Positions 16,412 to 24,645 of a stretch of 64,000 nt of DNA are shown in pieces; positions within the stretch are counted from its first letter, which is position 1; every line of letters begins with the position of its first letter. The DNA is from Streptomyces cellostaticus (lineage in GTDB: Bacteria > Actinomycetota > Actinomycetes > Streptomycetales > Streptomycetaceae), in contig NZ_KQ948022.1 of NCBI RefSeq assembly GCF_001513965.1, forward strand, positions 124,001 through 188,000. Reading direction: 5' to 3'. The notes under the pieces were generated by a model. The model was not told where the DNA came from and ran no database searches. It was given only the letters and a program-made list of their open reading frames with translations. Made by a program: the position numbers and the translations under genes.

Positions 16412-16553
16412 GCCTTCCGGGTCTCCTTCCCTGGGCCCGATGGCCCGGGCCCACCCCGGCAGGCGCCGGGGCAACAGCCGTCCAGGGTAATCGGACAAAA
16501 GGGGCATCTGGCAAATAAGGAGCGTGTTGTGTCCGCCCTCCCGGTGACAGGAA

Positions 16554-17180
16554 CTACCGACGGCGCCGCCGCGCCCGGTGGGCCTCCGTCAGCAGGGGCA
16601 GCAGGGAGAGCGCGACGATCGCGGCGACCACCGGCAGCAGATAGGTGTCGACGTGGGCGACCGACGAACCCAGGAGGTATCCGGCAAGGACCAGGCTCTG
16701 GGACCAGAGCAGGCCGCCGACGCACTGCCAGAAAGTGAACGTCCGGGCAGGTACGCCGAGCGCGCCGGACGCCGGATGCAGGACGGTCCGCACCATCGGG
16801 ACGAAGCGGCCGATCACCAGCGCCTTGCCGTAGCCGTAGCGGGCCAGGAGCCGCTCCGCGCGTGCCGTCGCCTCCTTCACGCGCCGGTTCGAGGTACGGG
16901 CCAGCAGGGGCCGCCCGCCGTGCCGCCCGAGCAGGTAGCCCACCTGCGCCCCGGCGACGGCACCGACGGCCGCGCACACCAGCACCTGCCACAGCTCCAG
17001 CCGGGGCGCGTGATGACTGCTCCCCGCACACAGCACACCGGCCGGGAACAGCAGCGTGTCGCCCGGCAGGAAGAACCCGACGATCAGCAGGCCCGACTCG
17101 GCGAAGATCACCACGAGGACGCCGAGCGCCCCGAAGGCAGCGAGCAGCGACGCGCTGTCCGTCGGGTTGACGGCGATCAC
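16554..17180 (-). CDS. DedA-family membrane protein
   Basis: This 208-aa polytopic protein has the DedA/VTT signature: FAESGLLIVGFFLPGDTLLFPAG near residues 25-50, then GAQVGYLLGRHGG and RYGYGKALVIGRFVPMVRTVLHPASGALG in the re-entrant region. DedA proteins translocate lipid carriers such as undecaprenyl phosphate or phosphatidylethanolamine. I chose the GTG at 17180 (MIAVNPTDSASLL) because GGGAGG precedes it at good spacing; a GTG at 17237 would add 19 residues. The C-terminus is an Arg-rich cytoplasmic tail (RARRRRR). It is a separate unit from the FUSC gene, 142 bp away. Confidence 0.88.
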   Translation of the reverse strand: MIAVNPTDSASLLAAFGALGVLVVIFAESGLLIVGFFLPGDTLLFPAGVLCAGSSHHAPRLELWQVLVCAAVGAVAGAQVGYLLGRHGGRPLLARTSNRRVKEATARAERLLARYGYGKALVIGRFVPMVRTVLHPASGALGVPARTFTFWQCVGGLLWSQSLVLAGYLLGSSVAHVDTYLLPVVAAIVALSLLPLLTEAHRARRRRR

Positions 17181-17479
17181 CGCCCTCGCCTCCCGGCCCT
17201 GCTCGTCGGTCGCTTCCCTCAAGTGTCCCGTGACCACGGCTCAGGCGCCCGGAAGGGACCGCAGGGGCCGATCAGCTCCCCAGGGAAGGGCGGGGCGGAA
17301 TCCATGGCCGCCCTGCGGCGCCTGCGGCAGACATGTGCGCAGGGCCTTCCGTGGCTGCGCGCGAGCCCTCCGCCCGGGCCGGTGGCCGCCTGCCTGGACG
17401 CCCTCTGTCGGGTCCGTGCCCTCAGTCCTACACTGCCGATCCGCAGTCATACGGGGGCAGTTGACGGGGGGAGCCCACC
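17181..17479. other. Divergent intergenic region
   Basis: About 300 bp separate the DedA gene (left) and the following membrane protein gene (right). I see no gene. A possible -10 hexamer, TACACT, lies at 17429-17434, and a GGGGGAG ribosome site stands just before the ATG at 17480. The part next to DedA contains its alternative upstream start. Confidence 0.4.
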
Positions 17480-19045
17480 ATGTCCTCAGATCAGCACGGT
17501 CCGAACCATGCATTCGCCGTACCGCCGATGCCCTCGGCGCCGCCACCCGCGCCACCGGACGGCTGGAGAGCGGCCGCGGTCGCGGTGCTCAACCTGAGTG
17601 GTCTCGGCCTCGGCTACGCACTCGTCCGAAGATGGATACCGGTGGCCGCCTGCTGGGCGGCCACCGTCGTCCTGCTGCTCGTCGCCCTGCCCGCGGACGC
17701 CGACGGCGTCCCCGGTGCCGCGCTCGCCGGCTATGCCGCCCTGCTCCTGTCGGCGGCCGCGCACGGCGCGGTCGTCGCACGGCGCACCCGGCTGACCTGG
17801 CCCGGCAGAGCACCCCTCGCCCTCCTGCTCGGCGTGCTGCTGCTCGCCGTACCGGCAGGCGGCGCCGTGTGGTACGCCGATGCGCACGAGGAAGCCGTAC
17901 AGCAGGCGCTCCTCGATCGCCTCGACCGGGCCGACCGCCTGGTGACGGCGGCGGGGCGGCAGAGGTTCGCCACCGCCCGGTCCGACTACGGGGAGGCCCT
18001 GGACGTCTACCGGGGTCTCGCGGCCGACCACTCCGGCTCCCGTGCGGCCGACCAGGTCCCCGACCGCCTGCGGAGCTTCTACACGACGGTCGGCGCGGCA
18101 TACGGTCACCAGCGGTACTGCGAGGCGATCGAGCCGCTGAAATACCTGCGCACGGTGCCCCGCATCATGCCGAAGAAGGAACTCGGATCGCTCACCCAGT
18201 GGCCCGACGACCGACTGGCCACCTCGTTGTACGAGTGCGGACGGGCGGGTCTGACGGCCGGCCAGGACGACTGGGTCCCGCGCTTCGACGACCTGCTGGC
18301 CACCTTCCCGCAGTCCGCGCCGGCGGCCAAGGCCGTACTCGCCGTCGACGCGGCGGTGAAGAAGGCCGAGAAGGACGTCGACGGCACCCGACCCTGCACC
18401 GCCGTCGAGCAGTTGCGCACCCTCGGCACCCGGATCACCGGCCTGTCGGGTACCGCGGGCAGCGCGGCGGACGACCTCAAGAAGTCCGCCGACCGGGCCG
18501 GCCGGAGCGGCGATGCCGGGGAGTACGCCTGCGGCGTCGACCAGTACAAGGACGGCGACTTCGACGCGGCCCAGAAGACCATGGAGCAGTACGTCTCCGA
18601 CAACAAGAGCGGCAGCAACCGGGACCGCGCCAAGAAGATCGCCATCGGCGCCGAGGTGGCCCAGACCCTGCCCGGCGCCGGGAAGAAGCTGCCCACCACC
18701 GCCTCCGGCGGCAGCATCTCCGTCACGGTCAAGAACGACAGCCCCGACGACGTGACCGTCCTCTACACCGGCCCGGTCACCGGCAGCTTCACGCTCAAGG
18801 GATGCGGAAGCTGCACGTCGTACTCCCTCGTCGACACGCTGATGACCGGCTTCAAGCCCTGCAACGACAGCAGCAAGGACTACCCGCAGCGGACGCTCAG
18901 CCTGCCGGTCGGCACCACGTACTTCGTGCACAAGCCGCACCGCGGCAGCACCGCCAAGCCCGCCTCGGACACGGCCAAGCTCCGGTCCGGGTACATCTAC
19001 ACGGAGTGCGCGTACACGACGCGGACGCTGGGGTCCGGCTACTGA
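17480..19045 (+). CDS. Membrane-anchored protein with a large exported domain
   Basis: This 521-aa protein has a Pro-rich cytoplasmic N-terminus (residues 1-28), about four membrane helices (30-130) and a roughly 390-residue soluble domain expected outside the cell. That domain begins with helical repeats resembling tetratricopeptide units (RFATARSDYGEALDVYRGLA, RYCEAIEPLKYLR, DFDAAQKTMEQYV). It ends in a beta-rich segment with cysteines (GCGSC, KPCND, TECAYT) that probably form disulfides. I do not recognise a named family. It stands alone, with a strong terminator just after it. Confidence 0.72.
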   Translation: MSSDQHGPNHAFAVPPMPSAPPPAPPDGWRAAAVAVLNLSGLGLGYALVRRWIPVAACWAATVVLLLVALPADADGVPGAALAGYAALLLSAAAHGAVVARRTRLTWPGRAPLALLLGVLLLAVPAGGAVWYADAHEEAVQQALLDRLDRADRLVTAAGRQRFATARSDYGEALDVYRGLAADHSGSRAADQVPDRLRSFYTTVGAAYGHQRYCEAIEPLKYLRTVPRIMPKKELGSLTQWPDDRLATSLYECGRAGLTAGQDDWVPRFDDLLATFPQSAPAAKAVLAVDAAVKKAEKDVDGTRPCTAVEQLRTLGTRITGLSGTAGSAADDLKKSADRAGRSGDAGEYACGVDQYKDGDFDAAQKTMEQYVSDNKSGSNRDRAKKIAIGAEVAQTLPGAGKKLPTTASGGSISVTVKNDSPDDVTVLYTGPVTGSFTLKGCGSCTSYSLVDTLMTGFKPCNDSSKDYPQRTLSLPVGTTYFVHKPHRGSTAKPASDTAKLRSGYIYTECAYTTRTLGSGY

Positions 19046-19060
19046 CGGTGCGACCATGGC

Positions 19061-19088
19061 GGCGGGGCGGGCCGAGGCCCGCCCCGCC
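19061..19088. terminator. Hairpin between converging genes
   Basis: A perfect 12-bp stem, GGCGGGGCGGGC (19061-19072) with its complement at 19077-19088, encloses a CGAG loop. It lies between the stop at 19045 and the opposing stop at 19103 and can serve both transcripts. Confidence 0.82.
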
Positions 19089-19102
19089 CGTGACCCTTTG
19101 TC

Positions 19103-20419
19103 CTACCGCTGCCGACCGGCGCGCCGGCGCACCACCAGGACGGTGCCCGCGCCGAGGACCACGGCGCCGGCCGCGGCGGCCGTCAGCGGCAGCACCGAAC
19201 CGGAGCCCGTGCTTGCCAGGTCACCGCCGGTGGAGGAGGAACCCGAGGTGCCGGTCGTGGAGGTGCCGCCCGTGGCACCGGAGCCGGAGCCGGAAGACGC
19301 TCCGGCACTGGAAGACGACCCGGAGCCGGAAGCGGATCCCGAACCGGATGCGGAACTCGAACCGCCGGCGGACCCGGTGCCGGAGCCCCCGGTGGAGGAC
19401 GTCGAGCCGCCGCCCCCGGTGGAGCCGCCCCCGCTGACGTCGAGCAGGATGTCAGCAATGTCGTTCGCCCTGTCGGTGTCGAACGGCCGGGATTCTCCCG
19501 CGAGCGCCACCGAGCCCTTGGCCCCCGCCACCGCCTTCTTGATCTTCAGGTTGAACGCGTAGGTCTCCCCGCTGTCCTCGTCCACCCACCCCTGGCTGGT
19601 GCCGCAGTCGTACGTCCCCGATCCCACGCTCTTGCAGTACCCGTCGGTCTTGGTGACCGACGTGCCCGCCGGCATCTTGACCAGCACACGGGTCACCGGC
19701 TTGTCGCGGTCCCGGAGCACCCAGCCGGGCCCGGCGTTGGTGAACTTCACCACCAGCGGCACCGTGTCCCCGACGCGGCCCTTCAGCCGGGCCCCGGTCA
19801 CCTGGAAGTCGGCCGTGCTCTTCGCGGTCACCTGGACGGTCGCCCCGTCCCACTGCTCGTGCTGTGCGGAGCCCGGGGCGGCCGGGGTGTCGTCGGGTCG
19901 CTCGACCAGCTGCACCGCGGGGCCCGTGCCCCGCACCGGCGCGGGCCCGGCGTCCGTGAAAGCGGGGTCGTAGGTGGCGACCGTCACCCGCAGCTGGTCG
20001 TACAGGGCGCGGTCGAGTGCCTTCAGGGTCAGCGGCCTGTCGGGGGCGTAGACGACGCCGGGCTCCACCTGCTGGTCGAACTCGCAGACCACGTCCGAGG
20101 AGCTGGGCGCCTCGTCGAAGGAAGGGATCTCGTAACGCAGGCAGTTGGAGGGCACCTCGGTGTGGCTGAGCCCGCGGGTCACGGAGTACGACATCCAGAC
20201 CTTGCCGAGCGCCGCGGTGCCGGTGTTGGTGAAGGAGGCCGGCACCTTGAACTCGCTGCCGGGCTGCACGCCGTCGATCGGGGCGATCTCGCCCAGCACC
20301 AGACCGGGGCCCGAGTCTGCGGCGCCGGCGGGCGCGGCACCCAGCGCGATCAGGGCGACGGCGCCCATGGCACCGGCGGTCTTGCGGAGGGCGCGGGGGC
20401 CGGGAAGAGTGACGGGCAT
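19103..20419 (-). CDS. Secreted cell-wall protein with sortase motif
   Basis: This 438-aa protein has a signal peptide (residues 1-33, TAGAMGAVALIALGAAPAGAAD). The ectodomain of about 300 residues is made of Ig-like beta repeats (GSEFKVPASFTNTGTAALG, GDTVPLVVKFTNAGPGW). A long Ser/Gly/Thr-rich linker (about 330-400) follows, then the sorting signal LASTGSG, a hydrophobic segment and RRRAGRQR. LAxTG is the motif used by actinobacterial class E sortases, so the protein is probably attached to peptidoglycan. No sortase gene is nearby. Its partner or substrate is unknown. Confidence 0.87.
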   Translation of the reverse strand: MPVTLPGPRALRKTAGAMGAVALIALGAAPAGAADSGPGLVLGEIAPIDGVQPGSEFKVPASFTNTGTAALGKVWMSYSVTRGLSHTEVPSNCLRYEIPSFDEAPSSSDVVCEFDQQVEPGVVYAPDRPLTLKALDRALYDQLRVTVATYDPAFTDAGPAPVRGTGPAVQLVERPDDTPAAPGSAQHEQWDGATVQVTAKSTADFQVTGARLKGRVGDTVPLVVKFTNAGPGWVLRDRDKPVTRVLVKMPAGTSVTKTDGYCKSVGSGTYDCGTSQGWVDEDSGETYAFNLKIKKAVAGAKGSVALAGESRPFDTDRANDIADILLDVSGGGSTGGGGSTSSTGGSGTGSAGGSSSASGSGSASGSGSSSSAGASSGSGSGATGGTSTTGTSGSSSTGGDLASTGSGSVLPLTAAAAGAVVLGAGTVLVVRRRAGRQR

Positions 20420-20464
20420 GGGATCCTCTGCGTGAAGCGACTGCTACGGACGGCTGAACTGCGG

Positions 20465-20480
20465 GGGAACGCGCGTTCCC
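20465..20480. promoter_or_regulatory. 16-bp palindrome upstream of the surface-protein gene
   Basis: GGGAACGCGCGTTCCC is a perfect palindrome lying 46 bp before the start of the sortase-substrate gene (minus strand) and 48 bp after the stop of the deacetylase-like gene. It could be a short terminator for the latter or an operator for the former. Confidence 0.4.
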
Positions 20481-20527
20481 GCACAGGAGACCCCCGTCGT
20501 CGCCCGAGGGTTGTACAGAGCGCCGGA

Positions 20528-21760
20528 TCACGTACCCGACCGTGCCTTCGCGGGGCGCAGGAAGGCGGACCAGCCGCCCTCCGGCTTCCCGCCCACGTTC
20601 AGGCTGCGCAGCTTCGCGAGGACCGCGGGGTCCTGGGCGTCGAGCCAGTCGACGAACTGCCGGAAGGAGACGAGTCGTACGTCCTTCCAGTAGGCGATCC
20701 GCCGGAGGGCCTCCTCCGCGGCGTCCATGTAGATGCCGCCGTTCCACTCCTCGAAGTGGTTGCCGATGAAGAGCGGGGCCCGGTTCGTCTCGTACGCACG
20801 CTCGAACCCGGCCAGGTACGACTCCGTCGCCTGCACACGCCAGGCCGGGTGGTTGTAGGAGGGGGCCCGCGTCGAGCGCCCCGACTGGTTGGCCAGCATG
20901 TTGTAGTCCATGGACAGCACCTCGAACCGGTGTCCCGGGAAGGGGATGCTCTGCAGCGGCAGGTCCCAGACGCCTTCCCTTCTGCGCGGCCAGCGCTGCG
21001 CTCCGCCCGGCGAGGACGCGTCGTAGCGCCAGCCCAGCTCGCGGACGGCGGGCAGCAGGTTCCGCTGCCCGAGCAGGCACGGTGTGCGGCCGCCCACCAG
21101 TTCCCGGTCGTAGTCGAAGGGCAGGGAGGGGTGATCGTGCCAACCGGTGTGGGTGCGCCATGACTTGACGAACGACCGGACCTGTTCGATCTCCGCGGCC
21201 CACTGCTCCGGACTCCAGTGGGCCACGGATCCCGGGCCGGCGCAGAAGTGCCCGTTGAAGTGGGTGCCGATCTCGTGTCCGTCGAGCCATGCCTGACCGA
21301 TGTACTTCAGCGTCTCCTTGATGTGCTCGTCGGTGAGATAGCCGATGTCGGAGGCGCCGACCGGGTTCTCCGGCGGCCGGTACAGCCGCTTCTTCTCCTC
21401 CGGCAGCAGGTAGAGACCGGAGAGGAAGAAGGTCATGTGCGCGTCGTGCGCACGCGCGAGCTCCAGGAACCGCGGGAACAGGCCGTTGCCCACCTCGCCG
21501 GCGCCGTCCCAGGAGAAGACCACGAACTGCGGTGGACCCTCTCCCGGGTCGAGCGGCGTGGGGGAGGGCGGCTGATGCGGCTGCGCACCGGTGTACGACG
21601 TCGAACCGTCTCCGATGATCCGTGGCGGCTCCCGGTCCGCCGGAGGGCCGCCCAGCCCCTCGAGCGCTCCGCACCCGGTCAGCGAAGCCGCCGCGACGCC
21701 GAGACCGGCGCCGAGGCCGAGGCGTGCCACGTCCCTGCGGGTGATTCCACTCATCGGCAT
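20528..21760 (-). CDS. Polysaccharide deacetylase-like lipoprotein
   Basis: This 410-aa exported protein has a twin-arginine-like N-terminus (ITRRDVARLGLG) ending in the lipobox LTGCG, so it is likely a Tat-exported lipoprotein. The mature part resembles the NodB-type deacetylase fold: FVVFSWDGAGE near residue 75, MTFFLSGLYLLP near 105, DGHEIGTHFNGHFC near 155 (His-x-x-x-His metal pair) and a late FIGNHFEEWN. It may act on cell-wall or exopolysaccharide N-acetyl groups, but some of these proteins have lost activity. The start at 21760 (MPMSGITRRD) is one of two adjacent ATGs. The 154-bp region upstream is AT-richer and should hold its promoter. Confidence 0.78.
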   Translation of the reverse strand: MPMSGITRRDVARLGLGAGLGVAAASLTGCGALEGLGGPPADREPPRIIGDGSTSYTGAQPHQPPSPTPLDPGEGPPQFVVFSWDGAGEVGNGLFPRFLELARAHDAHMTFFLSGLYLLPEEKKRLYRPPENPVGASDIGYLTDEHIKETLKYIGQAWLDGHEIGTHFNGHFCAGPGSVAHWSPEQWAAEIEQVRSFVKSWRTHTGWHDHPSLPFDYDRELVGGRTPCLLGQRNLLPAVRELGWRYDASSPGGAQRWPRRREGVWDLPLQSIPFPGHRFEVLSMDYNMLANQSGRSTRAPSYNHPAWRVQATESYLAGFERAYETNRAPLFIGNHFEEWNGGIYMDAAEEALRRIAYWKDVRLVSFRQFVDWLDAQDPAVLAKLRSLNVGGKPEGGWSAFLRPAKARSGT

Positions 21761-21914
21761 CCCAACCCGCGCCGTCGCCGAACGCGTTGTGCGCCCCCTG
21801 CGGTAGTCACGACACCTGGCACAGTAGGGCCGATAAGTATACGAATGGATTATTTGGGGCGGTGTGGCGTGAAAAAAGCCGCGGTGACGCACCGGTGGGC
21901 CAGGACCCGCTTCC

Positions 21915-22883
21915 TCAGGCCCCCACCACACGAAGCGCCTGCGCCGGTCGCCCGGTCGCCCTGCGCTCCAGCCACTCCTGATACGCCGGCGCCTGGCGGG
22001 CCACCTCCCAGTAGGCCTCCTCCAACTCCGAGGAGCCGTTGTCGAGTTCGGCGGCCGTCCGGGCCGCGAGCAGCAGCCGTACCCCTATCGGGTCGCCCTT
22101 GAGGGGCCGGATGGCGAGGTCGGGGCGGGGGCGCGCGGTCGGCTGGCTCACCGTGACCACCTCGCCGATGGCGGCCAGGGAGTAGGCGGTGAGGTAGTCG
22201 CCGTGCAGCAGGTCGGGTTCGATCCCGGCCTCGCGCAGCACGCGGCACAGACCGTCCCATTCGCCGTCGACCGTGGAGTCGATCATCCAGCGGTCGTGGG
22301 CGAGGTCGGCCAGGCGCACCTCGGCCTGCGCGGCCGCGGGGTGGTCGGCGGCCAGGGTGACGAACTGCGGTTCGCGTTCCACCAGAACCCGCACGCACAG
22401 CCCGGCCGGGATGCGCAGTGGACTGCCCTCGACCTCGTGCACGAAGGCCAGGTCGAGCCGGCCCTCGGCGACCATGCAGAGCAGGGAGTTCGCGGACACG
22501 TCCATCTGGAGGGTGGGCTCGGCCGACGGCACCCGGGAGCGCAGCCGGCGCAGCCAGCCCGGCAGCGCCCGGCTGGCGGTGGCGCCGACACGCAGCCGGG
22601 GACCGCCCGCGGCCCGGGCGGCGGCCACCCTCGTCTCGGCGACGATCGCGGCGAGTTCCGCGACGAGCGGGCGGGCGCGGCTCACCACGATGTGACCCAG
22701 CGGCGTGGGGCGGCTGCCCGTACGGCCGCGGGTGAAGAGCCGGCCGCCGAGTGTCTGCTCGATACGGCGCAGCTGGGTGCTCAACGAGGGCTGGGCCATG
22801 CCGAGTTCACGCGCCGCCTTGTGCAGACTGCCGGCGTCGGCGATGGCGCAGAGAACGCGCAAGTGCCTCACCTCGAGCTCCAT
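21915..22883 (-). CDS. snpR: LysR-family activator of the snapalysin gene
   Basis: This 322-aa LysR regulator has the HTH at residues 1-60 (VRHLRVLCAIADAGSLHKAARELGMAQPSLSTQLRRIEQTL) and the ligand domain after about 90 (LRVGATASRALPGWL). I chose the ATG at 22883 (MELEVRHLRVL), which fits the family start. It is divergent from the snapalysin gene across a 185-bp region with a LysR-type palindrome. Neutral protease genes of this class in Streptomyces are activated by exactly such divergent LysR genes, so the assignment as the protease activator rests on established precedent and position. Confidence 0.88.
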   Translation of the reverse strand: MELEVRHLRVLCAIADAGSLHKAARELGMAQPSLSTQLRRIEQTLGGRLFTRGRTGSRPTPLGHIVVSRARPLVAELAAIVAETRVAAARAAGGPRLRVGATASRALPGWLRRLRSRVPSAEPTLQMDVSANSLLCMVAEGRLDLAFVHEVEGSPLRIPAGLCVRVLVEREPQFVTLAADHPAAAQAEVRLADLAHDRWMIDSTVDGEWDGLCRVLREAGIEPDLLHGDYLTAYSLAAIGEVVTVSQPTARPRPDLAIRPLKGDPIGVRLLLAARTAAELDNGSSELEEAYWEVARQAPAYQEWLERRATGRPAQALRVVGA

Positions 22884-22949
22884 GCCCGGAGCGTAAGGGC
22901 GGTGTCTGATGAGACGCCAGATGTTCAAACGCCAACAGAAACACGAGTG

Positions 22950-22987
22950 TTGGCATCGATAGCCCTGGGCTATCCCCAGTTGGCATC
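22950..22987. promoter_or_regulatory. LysR operator/promoter region of snpA
   Basis: A 17-bp palindrome, GATAGCCCTGGGCTATC (22958-22974), contains the LysR T-N11-A pattern (T22960, A22972). It is flanked by two identical octamers TTGGCATC at 22950-22957 and 22980-22987, 30 bp apart. It sits midway in the snpR/snpA spacer, about 95 bp before the snpA start, as expected for an activator site. Confidence 0.7.
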
Positions 22988-23068
22988 ATCCGCTCGGCCG
23001 GTGCGCGGGCCGAGACTCAGGGCAACTCATCGTTCATCACCCCACACGAACGAGTAGGAGCCCCCCAC

Positions 23069-23752
23069 ATGACGTCGATCCGTACGTCCTCCATGTCCGT
23101 GAAGGCCTCCGGGAGAACCCTGGCGCTCGGCCTGGGCCTGGCGCTCGCGGCGCTGGGCACCGCGATCCCGGCGAGCGCCCAGACCCCCGGTCCCACCGCC
23201 GCGCCGCACGCCCGGTACACGGGCTCGGCCGAAGAGACGGCGAACAACAAGGCGTTCTTCGAGGCCGTGCTCACCTCGGTCGCCAAGAAGCAGGCGGCAC
23301 ACCCGGGCCTGCGGTCGGTGACCGTCTCCTACGACGCCTCCCAGGCGCCGAGCTTCCGCTCGCAGATAGCGAGCGCCGCGTCGATCTGGAACAGCTCCGT
23401 CTCGAACGTCAAGCTGCGGGCGGCCTCGGGCGGCGCCGACTTCGCCTACTACGAGGGCAACGACCCCGAGGGGTCCTACGCCTCCACGGACGGACACGGC
23501 AACGGCTACATCTTCCTCGACTACGCGCAGAACCAGGAGTACGACTCGATCCGCGTCGCCGCGCACGAGACCGGCCATGTGCTGGGGCTGCCGGACCACT
23601 ACAGCGGTCCGTGCAGCGAGCTGATGTCGGGCGGCGGCCCCGGCCCGTCCTGCACCAACCGCTACCCGAACGCGGCCGAACGCGCCCGCGTCAACCAACT
23701 GTGGGCCAACGGCCTCGCCAAGGCCCTGGAGAAGCTGAACAAGGTGCACTGA
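23069..23752 (+). CDS. snpA: Snapalysin, secreted small neutral zinc protease
   Basis: This 227-aa preproprotein has a signal peptide (about residues 1-37, ending PASAQ), a short propeptide and a metalloprotease domain with the snapalysin zinc motif HETGHVLGLPD near residues 170-180. The two His and the distal Asp bind zinc and the Glu is catalytic; Asp as third ligand is the family hallmark. Cysteines in GPCSEL and GPSCTNRYP should form the conserved disulfide. The ATG has TAGGAG upstream. It is divergently paired with its LysR activator and followed by a strong hairpin. It digests milk and other proteins outside the cell. Confidence 0.95.
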   Translation: MTSIRTSSMSVKASGRTLALGLGLALAALGTAIPASAQTPGPTAAPHARYTGSAEETANNKAFFEAVLTSVAKKQAAHPGLRSVTVSYDASQAPSFRSQIASAASIWNSSVSNVKLRAASGGADFAYYEGNDPEGSYASTDGHGNGYIFLDYAQNQEYDSIRVAAHETGHVLGLPDHYSGPCSELMSGGGPGPSCTNRYPNAAERARVNQLWANGLAKALEKLNKVH

Positions 23753-23794
23753 CCGAAGCGGCGCTGACCGCCTGAGAACCGCCCGTCTTCGGCC

Positions 23795-23829
23795 GGGGCG
23801 GGCCGTGCCACCGGCGCACGGCCCGCCCC
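23795..23829 (+). terminator. Terminator after snpA
   Basis: A perfect 14-bp stem, GGGGCGGGCCGTGC (23795-23808) and its complement (23816-23829), has a 7-nt loop and is followed by TT. It begins 43 bp after the snpA stop. Confidence 0.85.
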
Positions 23830-23837
23830 TTGCATGT

Positions 23838-23880
23838 TCTATGCCATAGAGCATAGATTACCCACCGGTAATCACCGGTA
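23838..23880. promoter_or_regulatory. Candidate TetR operators upstream of the TetR gene
   Basis: An inverted repeat, TCTATGC and GCATAGA with a 6-bp spacer (23838-23857), is followed by two direct copies of CACCGGTA-like sequence 10 bp apart (23863-23870 and 23873-23880), each containing the palindrome ACCGGT. They lie 66-108 bp before the TetR start in an unusually AT-rich island, which suits autoregulation. Confidence 0.5.
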
Positions 23881-23945
23881 CGCCGCCTCCCCCGCTCGGG
23901 CAGGAGACGTACGAGCCCCACGGGAAGGTGCCGGGTGGTCGAGGG

Positions 23946-24569
23946 ATGAGCCCGCGCAAGAGCGACAGCCGGGAGCGGATGATCAGCAGCGCCGCGGTGC
24001 TGCTGGGGGAACAGGGAGCCGGTGCGACGAGCATCGACCGGGTGCTCGCCCACAGCGGTGCCCCGCGCGGCTCGGTGTACCACCACTTCCCCGACGGGCG
24101 GGCCCAGCTGATCGACGAGGCGGTGGTCTTCGCCGGGGACGTCATGGCGACCCGGATCGCCGCCGCGGCGCGCGCCGGTGATCCGGTGGCGGCGATCGAC
24201 GCCTTCTTCGCCCTGTGGCGGGACCGGCTGGCCGGCAGCGGTTTCCGGGCGGGGTGCCCGATCGTGGCCGCGGCGGTGGCGGCCGACGAGGAGGGGCCCC
24301 GCTGGGCGGACTCGGCGGCCACGGTCTTCGTCCGCTGGCAGGAGACCCTCTGCGACCTGCTCGTGGCAGGCGGCCTGCCCCAGCCGCGAGGCCGACGGCT
24401 CGCGGCGTTCATCATCGGCGCCGTCGAGGGCGCGGTGGTGATGTGCCGGGCCGAACGAAGCCTCGCCCCCCTGGACGCGGCCGCCGTCGAGATCCACGAC
24501 CTGCTGGTCCACGCCCTGCCCGGCCGCTCCGAGCCGGCGGCCGAGGCCGGGGACGCCTCCCGGTCGTGA
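23946..24569 (+). CDS. TetR/AcrR-family regulator
   Basis: This 207-aa repressor-type protein has an N-terminal HTH (about residues 8-55: RERMISSAAVLLGEQGAGATSIDRVLAHSGAPRGSVYHHFPDG). The C-terminal domain, GFRAGCPIVAAAVAADEEGP and GAVEGAVVMCRAERS, resembles regulators of the LmrA/YxaF type. The ATG at 23946 fits the HTH position; a GTG at 23928 would add six residues. It precedes an enoyl-CoA hydratase-like gene by 76 bp in the same direction and may control it along with the thioesterase. Confidence 0.85.
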   Translation: MSPRKSDSRERMISSAAVLLGEQGAGATSIDRVLAHSGAPRGSVYHHFPDGRAQLIDEAVVFAGDVMATRIAAAARAGDPVAAIDAFFALWRDRLAGSGFRAGCPIVAAAVAADEEGPRWADSAATVFVRWQETLCDLLVAGGLPQPRGRRLAAFIIGAVEGAVVMCRAERSLAPLDAAAVEIHDLLVHALPGRSEPAAEAGDASRS

Positions 24570-24645
24570 TGCTCCGCCCTTCTTGAAGCCCGCCCGGCGC
24601 CACGCCGTCGTGCGCTCCCGCCCCGCCTCACCCGAAGGAGTCACC

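Noticed and set aside
15288..16514. The phosphatase frame stays open for another 400 codons upstream
   Set aside because: That stretch is antisense-free overlap with the FUSC gene in another frame and has no family sequence; the ATGA overlap at 15284-15287 marks the real start.
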